The notes: generated by a model from the letters alone, not told the origin. A stretch of 64,000 nt of DNA from Phycisphaeraceae bacterium (GCA_020639135.1 JACKHE010000003.1:62001-126000), one strand, 5' to 3'. Positions 35,467 through 44,735 are shown, counted from the first letter of the stretch. Program-made: numbers and translations.

Positions 35467-36648
35467 ATGAACCGGAACACCATCAACAATCGCACCGGGA
35501 TCGGGGCGCTCACCGCCCTCGCCGCGATCACCGCCGTCGCCATCGTGTCGCCGGCGCAGGCCAGGACCGACCGCGAGCGCGCCGAGGCCGCGCTCGTCCC
35601 CACCGCCAACGGCTCCTTCAACGCCTCCGGCTTCGTCGAGGTCGAGCGGCGCAGCAACCGGATCGAGTTCAAGGTCGAGATCGAGGACATCGCCGTCGGC
35701 GCCTACGACCTCTACGTCAACGACACGCACCGCGGCGTCCTCAACGCCGTCGCGGTCCCGGGGGGCGTCGAAGCGGAGATCGAGTTCCGCGACCCGCCAC
35801 AGCCCGGCAAGATCCCGCTCGACTTCGATCCGCTCGGCGCCAGTGTCGAGATCCGACAGGACGGCATCGCCATCCTCAGCGGCGTCAGCCCCAATCTGGG
35901 CGGCGCCAACAGCGACGACAACAGCAACAGCAACCCCGGTTCTCCCGGATCCGGCGATCTCAACAAGCAGAAGTCCAGCGCCTTCCTCTTTGCCACCGAC
36001 GAGTTCCCCCCGGCAAGGGGCGACATGAAGCTCAACGTCTCGAAGAAGAAGGGCAAGCTGATCATCAAGACGCTCATGCTCCCCGCGGGTGATTACGACG
36101 TCCTCTGCGATGGCATCGCGGTCGGGTCGATCACGAGCAAGGGCCGCAAGGGCAAGGGCAAGGCGTCCTTCTCAACGAAACCGGGAAACAATGATCAGGC
36201 GATGAGCTTTGACCCGGTCGGCGCCCTGGTGCAGATCGTCCAGGACAACCTGATCTTCCTCGAGGGCACAATCGATGGGCAGCCCGTCGGCGGCGGCATC
36301 CCGCCGGCAGGCATCGCCGAAGCCGTCTTCTCCCCCACAGCGATCGCGCCGGGCGCCTCGGGCGATGTCCGGTACAGGCTCCGCGCCGACAGCGTCGATT
36401 TCAACGTCGAGATCGAGGACGTCCCGCTCGGGACCTACACCCTCCTGATCGACGGCGTCGAGGTCGCCATGTTCGACGTCGTCAACACCGCCACCGGTCC
36501 GCAGGGCGAGGTCGAGTTCCGAGATCCGGTCGAGCCCGGCAAGCTCCTGCTCGATTTCAACCCGCTCGGCGCCGTCATCCAGATCATCAACGATGAGGGC
36601 GACGTCGTCCTCGGCGCCGAACTGCCGTCGCAGACCGCGGGCTCCTGA
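35467..36648 (+). CDS. Secreted three-repeat protein, same family as the 28-29 kb pair
   Basis: The 393-residue product has a signal peptide (ALAAITAVAIVSPAQA|R) and three copies of a domain of about 100 residues. The first has YDLYVNDTHRGVLNAV then EIEFRDPPQPGKIPLDFDPL; the middle one (YDVLCDGIAVGSI) is lysine-rich and degenerate; the third has YTLLIDGVEVAMFDVV then EVEFRDPVEPGKLLLDFNPL. A low-complexity Asn/Ser/Pro linker separates the first two. The domain pattern (VNG/IDG, then EFR) matches the small paralogues at 28358 and 29011. AGGAGAAG precedes the ATG. Function unknown. Confidence 0.75.
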   Translation: MNRNTINNRTGIGALTALAAITAVAIVSPAQARTDRERAEAALVPTANGSFNASGFVEVERRSNRIEFKVEIEDIAVGAYDLYVNDTHRGVLNAVAVPGGVEAEIEFRDPPQPGKIPLDFDPLGASVEIRQDGIAILSGVSPNLGGANSDDNSNSNPGSPGSGDLNKQKSSAFLFATDEFPPARGDMKLNVSKKKGKLIIKTLMLPAGDYDVLCDGIAVGSITSKGRKGKGKASFSTKPGNNDQAMSFDPVGALVQIVQDNLIFLEGTIDGQPVGGGIPPAGIAEAVFSPTAIAPGASGDVRYRLRADSVDFNVEIEDVPLGTYTLLIDGVEVAMFDVVNTATGPQGEVEFRDPVEPGKLLLDFNPLGAVIQIINDEGDVVLGAELPSQTAGS

Positions 36649-36716
36649 ATCCGGGCGCATCCCAAGATCGCGTCGCCATTGCAGTAAGATCTCGCGCAAC
36701 ACTCCGGATCAGGAGC
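36641..36716 (+). promoter_or_regulatory. Inverted repeat that could sequester the amidase ribosome-binding site
   Basis: GCTCCTGAATCCGG (36641-36654, spanning the stop of the upstream gene) is complementary, with one bulged base, to CCGGATCAGGAGC (36704-36716). The latter contains the AGGAG just upstream of the amidase ATG at 36724. Pairing would hide the ribosome-binding site or act as an attenuator. Inferred from complementarity only. Confidence 0.3.
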
Positions 36717-36723
36717 ACGCGCG

Positions 36724-38445
36724 ATGAACAGCCCAAAGGTTCCCCACACTCCCCCGGCGCCACCGTACGACCGCCGCAGGTTCCTCCGGATCGCAGGGGG
36801 AGCCGCGGCGGCTGGCGCCCTGGCGCCCAACGCATTCTCGCACCTCCAGGGCGAGACGCCAACGCCCGAGGGCGTCGATCTCGCCGACATCCTCGGCGGT
36901 GAGCGGCTCGCAGGCGTCGAGTTCACAAGCGATGAGCGCGAGCAGATCCGGCGCTCGATCGGCGACCTGCTCGGGGTGTACGACACGCTCCGCGCGGCAA
37001 GACTCCGCAACGACGAGGGCCCCGCCGAGGTCTTCGATCCGAGGCTCCCCGGCTTCGCGTTCCGCTCCCAGGCCGCCCCGGCTCGGCTGCTCCCCCCGGA
37101 GCGCCCCAATCTCCCCAACGACGACGCCGACATCGCCTACGCCACCATCGCCGAGCTCTCACACTGGATCGACACCGGACAGATCACCAGCGAGCGCCTC
37201 ACCACGCTCTACCTGGACCGGCTGGCGAAACTGAATCAGCAGCTCGAATGCGTGGTCACGCCATTGCGCGACGCGGCGCTCGATCGCGCCCGGCGCGCCG
37301 ACGCGGAGATCGCGCAGGGCAACCGCCGGGGGCCGCTGCACGGCCTGCCCTACGGCATCAAGGACCTCTTCGACACCGCGGGCGTTCGGACCACGTGGGG
37401 CGCCGCGCCCTTCAAGGACCGCGTCCCCGACGCCGACGCCACCGTCGTCAGGAAACTCGACAAAGCTGGCGCCGTCTGCATCGCCAAGCTCACCTGCGGC
37501 GCGCTCGCCTACGGCGACATCTGGTTCGGCGGCAGGACACGCAACCCCTGGAACACCGAGCAGGGCTCCAGCGGCTCCAGCGCGGGCTCCGCGTCCGCCG
37601 TCGCCGCCGGCTGCTGCGCGTTCACGATCGGGACGGAGACGTACGGCTCAATCGCGTCCCCATCAGCGCGCTGTGGCGCCACGGGCTTCCGCCCAACGTT
37701 CGGGCGCGTCTCCCGCGCCGGCGCGATGGCGCTGTGCTGGTCGCTCGACAAGGCCGGCCCCATCTGCCGCAGCGCCGGCGACTGCGCCGCCGTGCTCGAC
37801 GCTGTTGCGGGCCCCGACCCCGCCGACGAGGCGACGATCGACCTCCCGCTGGCGATCGACATGTCGCCCCGCGTGCGCGGCATGCGCATCGGCTACCTGA
37901 AGGACGAGTTTGAGAGCGACGCCGCCACCGGCGACGACGCGACCACGCTCGAGGCGCTGCGCGACCTGGGCTGCGAGCTGGTCCCGCGCACTCTCGAGCC
38001 CGGGCCCTACGGCGAGCTGATCTTCTTCATCATCTCCGTCGAGGCCGCCGCCGCGTTCGACGAGCTGACCCGCTTCAACCTCGACGACCGGATGCAGTGG
38101 CAGGACGACAACGCCTGGCCCAACACGTTCCGCACGACGCGGCTCGCGCCGGCGGTCGAGTTCATGCAAGCCCGGCGCCTGCGCCGCCGCTTCATGAAGC
38201 GCGCCGCCGCGCTCTTCGAGGGCGTGGACGCCGTCATCGCCCCGCGCCGCCACGGCGCCCTGCACGCGCTGACGAACATGACCGGCCACCCCGCAATCAC
38301 GATCCGCCAGGGCTTCCGCGAGGACGGCACGCCGACCGCCGTCACGCTCTGGGGCGGCCTCTTCGACGACGCCGGCCTGCTCCGCCTGGGCGGCGCGCTG
38401 GAGCGGAGGCTCGACCTCTGGAACCAGCGACCACCGATCGGGTGA
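36724..38445 (+). CDS. Tat-exported amidase (amidase signature family)
   Basis: The 573-residue hydrolase begins with a twin-arginine signal (RRRFLRIAGGAAAAGALA), so it is probably folded before export to the periplasm. The Ser-cisSer-Lys catalytic set of the amidase-signature family is present: Lys in YGIKDLFDTAG near 215, first Ser in QGSSGSSAGSASAVAAG near 285, nucleophile region in GTETYGSIASPS near 310. Members hydrolyse amide bonds in small amides, Glu-tRNA or peptides; a periplasmic enzyme points to nutrient or peptide amides. An upstream inverted repeat may cover its ribosome-binding site. Substrate not determinable. Confidence 0.85.
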   Translation: MNSPKVPHTPPAPPYDRRRFLRIAGGAAAAGALAPNAFSHLQGETPTPEGVDLADILGGERLAGVEFTSDEREQIRRSIGDLLGVYDTLRAARLRNDEGPAEVFDPRLPGFAFRSQAAPARLLPPERPNLPNDDADIAYATIAELSHWIDTGQITSERLTTLYLDRLAKLNQQLECVVTPLRDAALDRARRADAEIAQGNRRGPLHGLPYGIKDLFDTAGVRTTWGAAPFKDRVPDADATVVRKLDKAGAVCIAKLTCGALAYGDIWFGGRTRNPWNTEQGSSGSSAGSASAVAAGCCAFTIGTETYGSIASPSARCGATGFRPTFGRVSRAGAMALCWSLDKAGPICRSAGDCAAVLDAVAGPDPADEATIDLPLAIDMSPRVRGMRIGYLKDEFESDAATGDDATTLEALRDLGCELVPRTLEPGPYGELIFFIISVEAAAAFDELTRFNLDDRMQWQDDNAWPNTFRTTRLAPAVEFMQARRLRRRFMKRAAALFEGVDAVIAPRRHGALHALTNMTGHPAITIRQGFREDGTPTAVTLWGGLFDDAGLLRLGGALERRLDLWNQRPPIG

Positions 38446-38490
38446 GCCCTGAGACACAGGCACCGCCGACAGCGACCGCAATGACACCGC

Positions 38491-38652
38491 CAAGGGTGAC
38501 ATCCAAGTGTGACAACGCGTGTCACCCTTGAAGTCACGCTTGATGATTCAAGTGTGACAAGGGCAAGTGTGACATATCACACTTGCGATTCCGGGCTGGG
38601 CAACGAGGGTCGGCAACCGTGACGCGCGTTGTCACCCTTGTTGTCACGGTTG
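38491..38652. repeat. Cluster of GTGACA inverted repeats, locus 2
   Basis: Three nested or adjacent inverted repeats occupy the gap between the convergent amidase and FG-GAP genes. CAAGGGTGAC (38491-38500) pairs with GTCACCCTTG (38521-38530). GCAAGTGTGA (38563-38572) pairs with TCACACTTGC (38577-38586). CAACCGTGAC (38614-38623) pairs with GTCACGGTTG (38643-38652). All share a GTGAC core with loci at 19811 and 40244. Confidence 0.7.
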
Positions 38653-38657
38653 CATCG

Positions 38658-40051
38658 TCACGGGCAGTTCTCGCCGAAGGAGCCGAGGAGGATGCCGAGG
38701 TCGGCGGTATCGACGACGCCGTCGCCGTTGATGTCGGCCTGCGGCAGAATCGGGTTGGATTGCCCAAAGAATCCGAGGAGGATCCCGAGGTCCGCGGTGT
38801 CCACGGCGCTATCGCCGTTGAGGTCTGATGCACAGATGGCGACTTCAAAAAGGTATGCCGACCCCGAGTCCATGCCATTGTCATCGTCAAAGCCTGCTCC
38901 GATGACCGCACGGTTGCCGTTCACGGCGGCAGCCAGTCCGAACTGGTCGCCCTCGGCGGCGTCGCCCGGGAGCAGCTTCTGCGACTGTCGACCGGTCAGC
39001 GCATCGAACACATAAGCTGAGCCGGTCAAATCCCCGAAGTCATCGCTCCAGCCAGCGCCGATGATAACAATCCTTCCATCGACATCGACACTCTGGCCGA
39101 AACGATCTTCAGCTTCACCGTCGTCGGGCAGCAGTTTGTAGATCTGCTGCCCTGTTGCCGCGTCGAACAAGTATGCAGCGCCTGAACCAGTGCCGTTATC
39201 TTGATGATTGGTCGCCGAAACCACAACGACATCGCCGTCGATTGCGACCCGGAGTCCGAACAGATCATTCATTGCGCCGTCATCGGGCAGGAGCTTGTGG
39301 AGTTGTTGCCCTGTCGAGACGTCGAACAGGTACGCAGCCCCGGAATCGGCTCCGTTGTCATCGGCCTGCCACGCGCCGATCACCGCGATATTCCCATCAA
39401 TGGCAACGCGATTCCCGAATCGATCATTTGCAGCTACCGCGCCGTCATTCGGCCTGAGTTTCATCAGTTCTTGCCCGGTTGACGCGTCATAAACGTACGC
39501 CGACCCAGAACGAATGCCGTTGTCGTCATCAATATCAAAGATAGAACCACAGACGATAAGATTGCCCGAGATCGCGACGCCGGCGCCGAACCGATCTCCC
39601 ACTTCAACATCAGCAGGGCTTCGCTTGAAAAGCTGCTGTCCTGTCGCTACATCGAAGATGTAGATTGATCCGGTCTCGTTGTCATCAAAGTCCGCGCCGA
39701 TGACTGCGTAGGCGCCGTCGATCGCAACCGCATTCCCGAACCGATCGCCAGCGGCGACGTCGCCTGTGCCAGGCAGAAGCTTGAACAACTGCTGTCCAGT
39801 CGCAGGATTGAATAGATATATGCTGACCCCGCATCATGAAGGACCCCTTGTCCTAGGTCATAATCGTCTAGATCCGCTCCGATGATGATCGTAGCGCCAT
39901 CGAAGTCGATTTTAACTTCGCCGAAGCGATCGTCCGCAGCGCCGTCATCCGGCAGGATCTTGAACAGTTCCTGACCATGCGCGGCCGCAGCGCCGAGCAT
40001 CGAGATGGACAGGATCGAGATCGCGTAACGGGTATTCTTTCCAAGCGCCAT
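38658..40051 (-). pseudogene. FG-GAP repeat secreted protein with dockerin-like tail, frameshifted
   Basis: The N terminus starts at 40051 with a signal peptide (SILSISMLGAAAAHG) and a first FG-GAP-like unit (ELFKILPDDGAADDRFG). After SAYIY the frame breaks near 39808-39815. Restoring one missing base rejoins it to NPATGQQLFKLLPG and to about six more units of the form DRFGxxVAIDGxxAVIGA...YLFDxxTGQQLxKLLP. Two calcium-loop repeats (SDLNGDSAVDTADLGILL, ADINGDGVVDTADLGILL) end the protein at 38658. Such repeats form a beta-propeller that often mediates adhesion. The base composition is clearly less GC-rich than that of its neighbours, hinting at transfer. The single-base lesion could also be a sequencing error or a phase-variation switch. 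Confidence 0.75.
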
Positions 40052-40243
40052 GCGTTGCCTCCGAGAATCTTTTCGAGAGTGCTGGATTTGCCGAAGTGTC
40101 CATTCAATCCGGCCATGCTGACTATAAACAACCTCCAGATGGCGTGCAAATCACAATGACTCAACTCAACATGTTGTATGTGAGATCAATCGTGACTTCG
40201 TACACCTACAACGCTGGGATGCATGAAGAACTAACCGTGACAA

Positions 40244-40271
40244 CAAGGGTGACACGCGCATGTCACCCTTG
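40244..40271. repeat. GTGACA palindrome, locus 3
   Basis: CAAGGGTGACA (40244-40254) and TGTCACCCTTG (40261-40271) form a perfect 11-bp inverted repeat with a 6-base centre, followed by GAAGTCACACTTG as a further GTCAC half. It lies 50 bases after the GT2 gene stop. The core matches the loci at 19811 and 38491. Confidence 0.7.
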
Positions 40272-40321
40272 AAGTCACACTTGCCCGCGTGCTTATCCGT
40301 CCAACCCGCCGAGGCGCCGCC

Positions 40322-41359
40322 TCACGCGCCGGCCGGGCTCAGACGGTTGACGGCCGGGATGCGCTGGCCGTCCAGGGTTTCGACGACGGCGATCCGCTCC
40401 ACCGCCTCGAACCGACCCGGCGCCGCTCGGCGCAGCGCCCAGCGCAGCGTCAGCCGCCACGCGACCGGGTCGCGCTCGGCCAGCGCCCGGCGCAGCCCGA
40501 CGATCGGCCTTCCCCGCGCCGCGTCACGCGTGGCGCGGATCAGGCGGATCATCGCCTGCGCCGACTCCACCGATGGCGGCGGCGAGTTGTCGGGGCGGAT
40601 CATCGGCGCCAGCCACTTCCGCAGCAGCTCGAACTGCGCGTACCGCTCGTCGTCGCCGGTATCGCTCGTCACCGTCCCGTGGCCGCCCTGGTGCATCTCG
40701 ACCAGCGGGCTGTTGACCAGCACGAGGTCGCCGTGCCGAAGCGCCCGAATGAACCACCACCCGTCCACCGACGAGGAGATCCCCTCCGGGGCGTCGAACA
40801 GGACGCCGCTGTCGATGACGCGCCGGTTCACGAGCACGGCGGTGGGCGTCCCGATGTCCAGGTCCTGCAGGTACATCGCCAGGTGCGCCTCGCGCTGGCG
40901 GATCAGCTCCACCGTCGCCCGCCGGCCCCGGCGTTCGCAGCCCCGGCTCCTGCCGTTGATCACGCGCTCCGTCAGGCAGCGCACCAGCGCCGCCCTGGGG
41001 CACAGCGCCGCGGCGCCGAGCATCGCCTCCAGCGCCCCCGGCTTGAGCGCATCGTCATCGAAGAGCGGCTTGATCCATTGCCCCCGCGCGGCAAGGAGAC
41101 CGTTGTTGACGTTGCCCGCCTGCCCGTGCTCGCCGACATTCCCGATCAGCCGAACGCGCGCATCATCGGCGAAGACCCGGCGGACGACCCGCGCCGTTTC
41201 GTCGCGACCGGGATCATCGTCGCTGACGATCAGCTCCCAGCCGTTGAACGTCTGCGACTTGACGCTGCGGAGCGCGCGCTCGAGCAGCGCGGGGCGGCGG
41301 AACGTCGGGACGACAACGCTGACCAGCGGCGCCGGCGCGCGGGCGATCGTCGCGATCAT
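40322..41359 (-). CDS. GT2-family glycosyltransferase
   Basis: The 345-residue protein starts with the GT-A nucleotide-sugar-binding fold, PLVSVVVPTFRRPALLERALRSV, then ELIVSDDDPGRDET (substrate-binding aspartates) and the metal-binding FDDDALKPGALEAM. It is an inverting GT2 enzyme that adds a sugar to an unknown acceptor in the cytoplasm, typically for surface polysaccharide. There is no transmembrane helix. GGGAGAG precedes the ATG at 41359. No partner polysaccharide genes are adjacent. Confidence 0.85.
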   Translation of the reverse strand: MIATIARAPAPLVSVVVPTFRRPALLERALRSVKSQTFNGWELIVSDDDPGRDETARVVRRVFADDARVRLIGNVGEHGQAGNVNNGLLAARGQWIKPLFDDDALKPGALEAMLGAAALCPRAALVRCLTERVINGRSRGCERRGRRATVELIRQREAHLAMYLQDLDIGTPTAVLVNRRVIDSGVLFDAPEGISSSVDGWWFIRALRHGDLVLVNSPLVEMHQGGHGTVTSDTGDDERYAQFELLRKWLAPMIRPDNSPPPSVESAQAMIRLIRATRDAARGRPIVGLRRALAERDPVAWRLTLRWALRRAAPGRFEAVERIAVVETLDGQRIPAVNRLSPAGA

Positions 41360-41503
41360 GATGCTCTCCCTCTCTCAACCGGGGCCCGTCAGGTGCGCTT
41401 CCCACGCGGCGGGCCTCGGACTCAACGCGGCGAATGTACCGCGCCGGCGCCGCGTCGAAAAGCACGGATCGTGAATCGATTCAGATCGTTGCGGCTCAGG
41501 CGC

Positions 41504-42424
41504 TTACCGCCGGGGGTTCGGCGGCGCCTTGCCCTCGCTCGTCCACAGGACCGACAGCGCCTGCACGAAGCGGTTGGGCAGCGCCGTGCGCGCCAGCATC
41601 CGCGCCACGGGCCTGCCGACGAGCATCCCGGCGATCAGGAACAGCGCGCCGAGCGCGATCGTCGAAGGGAATGTCCAGGGCCAGAGCAGCATCATGGCGA
41701 GGTCATCGGCGCCCTGCGATGTCCAGCCCGAGTAGACAACGTTCACCCGGATGAAGATGAAGCTCGCCGCGCAGGCGATCACGACCGGCGCCAAGGCCGT
41801 GAAGATCAGCCGCCGTCTCGGGACACCCAGCAGGGCCACCGACGCCAGGCAGCCGATCGGGACCATCGAAAACAGCAGCCCCAGCCATGTCGTGTTCGCC
41901 GATCGCCAGAAGATCCACCGGGCGCCGCCGGACGCTTCCAGCAGCGCCGTGTGATCTGCGCCATCCCACCAGGCTCGGTCGATGCTCCAGGCGGATCGCT
42001 GCGTGCCCGGGTTGTTCGCCTGCAACCATTCCGAGTACTCGAGCTGGATCCTGTGCGAGAGCGCATCGCTGTTGACCGCCGTTGTGCCTGCCGCGAGCCC
42101 GAAGATTGTCATGCCCGCCGCGATCGCCAGGACGATGTACCCCAGCAGCCACAGCCCCGCCAGCGTCGCTGCCCAGCGGTTCGCCCAGCGCCCGAGCAGC
42201 GGGTACTCCTGCAACGCCGCGGCCTGCCCGCACTCGGGACACCGAGCGATGAGCAGGTTCAGCCTTGGCTCTCGCACGATCCGCTGCCCGCACAGGTTGA
42301 ACCCGCAGGCGATGCACACCCGGTCGCCCCGGATGATCCCGGTGACCACCTCCGGCTCATCACGCGTCGCGGGAATCGGAGCCGGGTTTTCCACGTTCGA
42401 ATTCGTCGGTGATTCGTGCGTCAT
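41504..42424 (-). CDS. Zinc-ribbon membrane protein A
   Basis: The 306-residue protein has an N-terminal zinc ribbon (CIACGFNLCGQ then CPECGQ, about residues 37-67), then four or five predicted transmembrane helices (for example LAGLWLLGYIVLAIAAGMTIF, VVIACAASFIFI, TIALGALFLIAGMLVG). The start overlaps the next upstream gene by ATGA, and the two products share the layout of zinc ribbon plus helices, so they look like coupled paralogues. No function is known to me for this arrangement. Confidence 0.6.
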   Translation of the reverse strand: MTHESPTNSNVENPAPIPATRDEPEVVTGIIRGDRVCIACGFNLCGQRIVREPRLNLLIARCPECGQAAALQEYPLLGRWANRWAATLAGLWLLGYIVLAIAAGMTIFGLAAGTTAVNSDALSHRIQLEYSEWLQANNPGTQRSAWSIDRAWWDGADHTALLEASGGARWIFWRSANTTWLGLLFSMVPIGCLASVALLGVPRRRLIFTALAPVVIACAASFIFIRVNVVYSGWTSQGADDLAMMLLWPWTFPSTIALGALFLIAGMLVGRPVARMLARTALPNRFVQALSVLWTSEGKAPPNPRR

Positions 42425-43164
42425 TCGGTCCGTCCCCGCGCGTACCGCGCCCGGCGCAGCTGCCGCTTCCACATTGTCCCGCGCATCGTGCGCAACAGCC
42501 ACCGCGCCGGAATTCCCAGCGGCGACGCGAGAAGCATGACCAGCAGCGCCCCGCCCTGCATCGACAGATGCTGCGCCCACAGCGAGAGATCCACAGGCTC
42601 GGCGAACCGGGGCCGGCCCAGCAGAACCGCGATGCTCTTCTGATACCCCCACACCACCCACACCAGCGAAGCGCAACCAATCACCAGCCCGCCCCAGAGC
42701 AGCCAACGCCGCAGGAAACGAAGGTGCGCGTATGTCGCCGTCAGCCAGATCCCCGAGAGCGCCGCGAAAACCGCCACGATGATCACCTCGGCGTCCCGGC
42801 CGTCGCGGTAGCGGATCGCGTGGTTGCTCCGGCTGATCCCCGGGGCCTGCTCGTCGAAGGCGCCGAGCAGGAACGCCACCGGCGTCACGCGCTCGCCGTC
42901 CGCACGAAACGCGAGCGACGAGGTCATCGCCGTGATCGTCCCCAGCAGCCCGGCCGCGATCAGCGCCTGCACGAACAGGATCGACAGCGCGACATCAACC
43001 CGCCTCGCGCAGCGCCACAGCTCCTGGACCGGGTGCCGGCGGCGGACCACCGCGTGCGCGCAGCCCGGGCACACCACGACTAGCAGATTCAGAGCCCGGT
43101 CCAGCCTCGGCTCAACCCGAGCGAGGTCCACGCCGCACGAGTTGCAGACATGCGAGATCGCCAT
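42421..43164 (-). CDS. Zinc-ribbon membrane protein B
   Basis: The 247-residue protein has CNSCGVDL at residues 7-14 and CPGC at about 32-35, a likely zinc ribbon, followed by about four transmembrane helices (ALSILFVQALIAAGLLGTI, VIIVAVFAALSGIWLTATY, WLLWGGLVIGCASLVWVVW, GGALLVMLLASPLGI) and a very basic C-terminal tail (RQLRRARYARGR). It is translationally coupled to zinc-ribbon protein A by an ATGA overlap. Function unknown. Confidence 0.6.
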   Translation of the reverse strand: MAISHVCNSCGVDLARVEPRLDRALNLLVVVCPGCAHAVVRRRHPVQELWRCARRVDVALSILFVQALIAAGLLGTITAMTSSLAFRADGERVTPVAFLLGAFDEQAPGISRSNHAIRYRDGRDAEVIIVAVFAALSGIWLTATYAHLRFLRRWLLWGGLVIGCASLVWVVWGYQKSIAVLLGRPRFAEPVDLSLWAQHLSMQGGALLVMLLASPLGIPARWLLRTMRGTMWKRQLRRARYARGRTE

Positions 43165-43218
43165 GACACGAGGGTCATTCGGCTTTGGGAGATTCCGGTT
43201 CCGCGATCAAGGCCGGGA

Positions 43219-43776
43219 TCAGCCCCGAGCCTGATCGCCGAAGGTCAGATCGAGGTACCGGGCCACGTAATCGATGATGCTCGACGCCTCGGGGATATCG
43301 GGGTTCTGCGTCATCCCCATCGGCTCGAAGCGCATGCCCTTGAAGCGGCTGCACGCGTCCTCCAGGCTCAGCCCGTACTGCATCGCCAGGCTGAACGCCC
43401 TCGTGAACGCCTGGCACATCCCGCTGAGCGTCGAGCCCGCCTTGGACATCTTGATGAAGATCTCGCCCGGGCGCCCGTCCGCGTGCAGGCCGACCGTCAG
43501 GTACCCCTCGTGCCCCGCCACCGCGAACTTGTGCGTGATCGAGGTCCGGGTCTCGGGCAGCGTTCGACGGGTCGCGATCATCGGTGGGCTCGCCTCCTGC
43601 GCAGCGCCCGTGAGGCCGGTCAACTCCGGCGATCCTGCGGGCACGAGTGAACCTATCGGGCGCCCCGCCGATGTCGGTGCACAATCAATCCCTTCGCGCG
43701 GCGTCGATCTCCGGCGCCCTGTCGATCGCCTCGTTTTCTTGCCGAGGCGCCTGGTCTTCTTCGCGATCCGGTTCAT
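43219..43776 (-). CDS. TSCPD-domain protein, class II ribonucleotide reductase C-terminal/NrdJb-like
   Basis: The 185-residue protein has a basic, disordered N terminus (RIAKKTRRLGKKTRRS) and a C-terminal domain (about 75-185) that matches the TSCPD domain of adenosylcobalamin-dependent ribonucleotide reductases: LPETRTSITHKFAVAGHEG, FIKMSKAGSTLSGMCQAF and RFEPMGMTQNPDIPEASSI. In some bacteria this domain is a separate small subunit (NrdJb) of a split class II enzyme. No catalytic NrdJ gene is in the window, so this may be that small subunit or a regulator. It overlaps the purC stop by ATGA, tying it to nucleotide synthesis. Confidence 0.7.
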   Translation of the reverse strand: MNRIAKKTRRLGKKTRRSTGRRRSTPREGIDCAPTSAGRPIGSLVPAGSPELTGLTGAAQEASPPMIATRRTLPETRTSITHKFAVAGHEGYLTVGLHADGRPGEIFIKMSKAGSTLSGMCQAFTRAFSLAMQYGLSLEDACSRFKGMRFEPMGMTQNPDIPEASSIIDYVARYLDLTFGDQARG

Positions 43777-44735
43777 AGGGCGCCGGATCCAAAGAGCGCA
43801 TCGCGCGCCTGCTCGTACCGTTTGATCGTCTCCGTCACCACATGTTGGGGCAGCTCGGGGCCCGGCGCGGTCTTGTCCCACTGACCTGCCTCGACCAGCC
43901 TGAGCAGGTGATCGCGCACGAACTGCTTATCGAGCGCAGGAGGCTCCACGCCTTCGACGCCGCAACGGTCCGCAGGCCAGTACCTCGACGAGTCGGGCGT
44001 CAGCGCCTCGTCGATCAGGATGGGCTCGTCGCCGCTCGGCTTGCCGTCGGCGCCGATGGGAAGTCCGAACTCGAACTTGGTGTCCGCAAGCACGATGCCA
44101 TGCTTGAGCGCCGCTTTGGAGGCCTCGTTGAAGATCGTCAAAGAGATCTCGCGCAGCCGCTCCATGAGCGGGCGCCCGGCGATCTCGCACGCGCGATCGA
44201 AATCGATGTTCTCGTCGTGCTCGCCGATCTCGGCCTTGGTCGCCGGCGTGAAGATGGGCTCGGGGAGCTTCGCCCCGCGGGTCAGCCCGGCTGGCAGCTT
44301 CACGCCGCAGATCGCGCCGCTTTCGCGGTACTCCGCCCAGCCAGAGCCGGCGAGATAACCCCGCACCACGCACTCGATGGGAACGACCTTGCACGCCCTG
44401 CCGATGGTGATCCGGCCCCGCAGCGGGTCGCGCTGCTCGTCGATCAGGCCCGGCAGGTCGTCGGCGTCGGTCGAGAGGACGTGGGTCCTGCACAGCCCGC
44501 GCTCCTCGATCCAGGCGAACCACCGTGTCGCGATGGCGGTGAGGACCTTGCCCTTGCCGGGGATCAGCGTCGGCAGCACCACGTCGAACGCCGAGAGCCG
44601 ATCGCTGGCGACGATCAACATCCTCGGATCCCCGCCCTCCGAGGCTGGCGGCAGGGTGTAGATGTCCCGGACCTTCCCCTCGCGGCGGCCGGGGTAGGGG
44701 AGGTCGGTCCTGGCCAGCGCCGGGGGGATGGACAT
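43773..44735 (-). CDS. purC: SAICAR synthetase
   Basis: The 320-residue enzyme joins CAIR and aspartate with ATP to give SAICAR in purine synthesis. Family landmarks are RREGKVRDIY near the N terminus, ASDRLSAFDVVLPTLIPGKG, VVRGYLAGSGWAEY, GEHDENIDF and ADTKFEFG. The length is a little above the bacterial norm of about 240-300 and like the longer purC type of many Gram-negative and planctomycete genomes. GGAG lies 8 bases before the ATG at 44735, which decided the start over upstream in-frame ATGs. The TSCPD gene follows with an ATGA overlap. Confidence 0.95.
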   Translation of the reverse strand: MSIPPALARTDLPYPGRREGKVRDIYTLPPASEGGDPRMLIVASDRLSAFDVVLPTLIPGKGKVLTAIATRWFAWIEERGLCRTHVLSTDADDLPGLIDEQRDPLRGRITIGRACKVVPIECVVRGYLAGSGWAEYRESGAICGVKLPAGLTRGAKLPEPIFTPATKAEIGEHDENIDFDRACEIAGRPLMERLREISLTIFNEASKAALKHGIVLADTKFEFGLPIGADGKPSGDEPILIDEALTPDSSRYWPADRCGVEGVEPPALDKQFVRDHLLRLVEAGQWDKTAPGPELPQHVVTETIKRYEQARDALFGSGAL

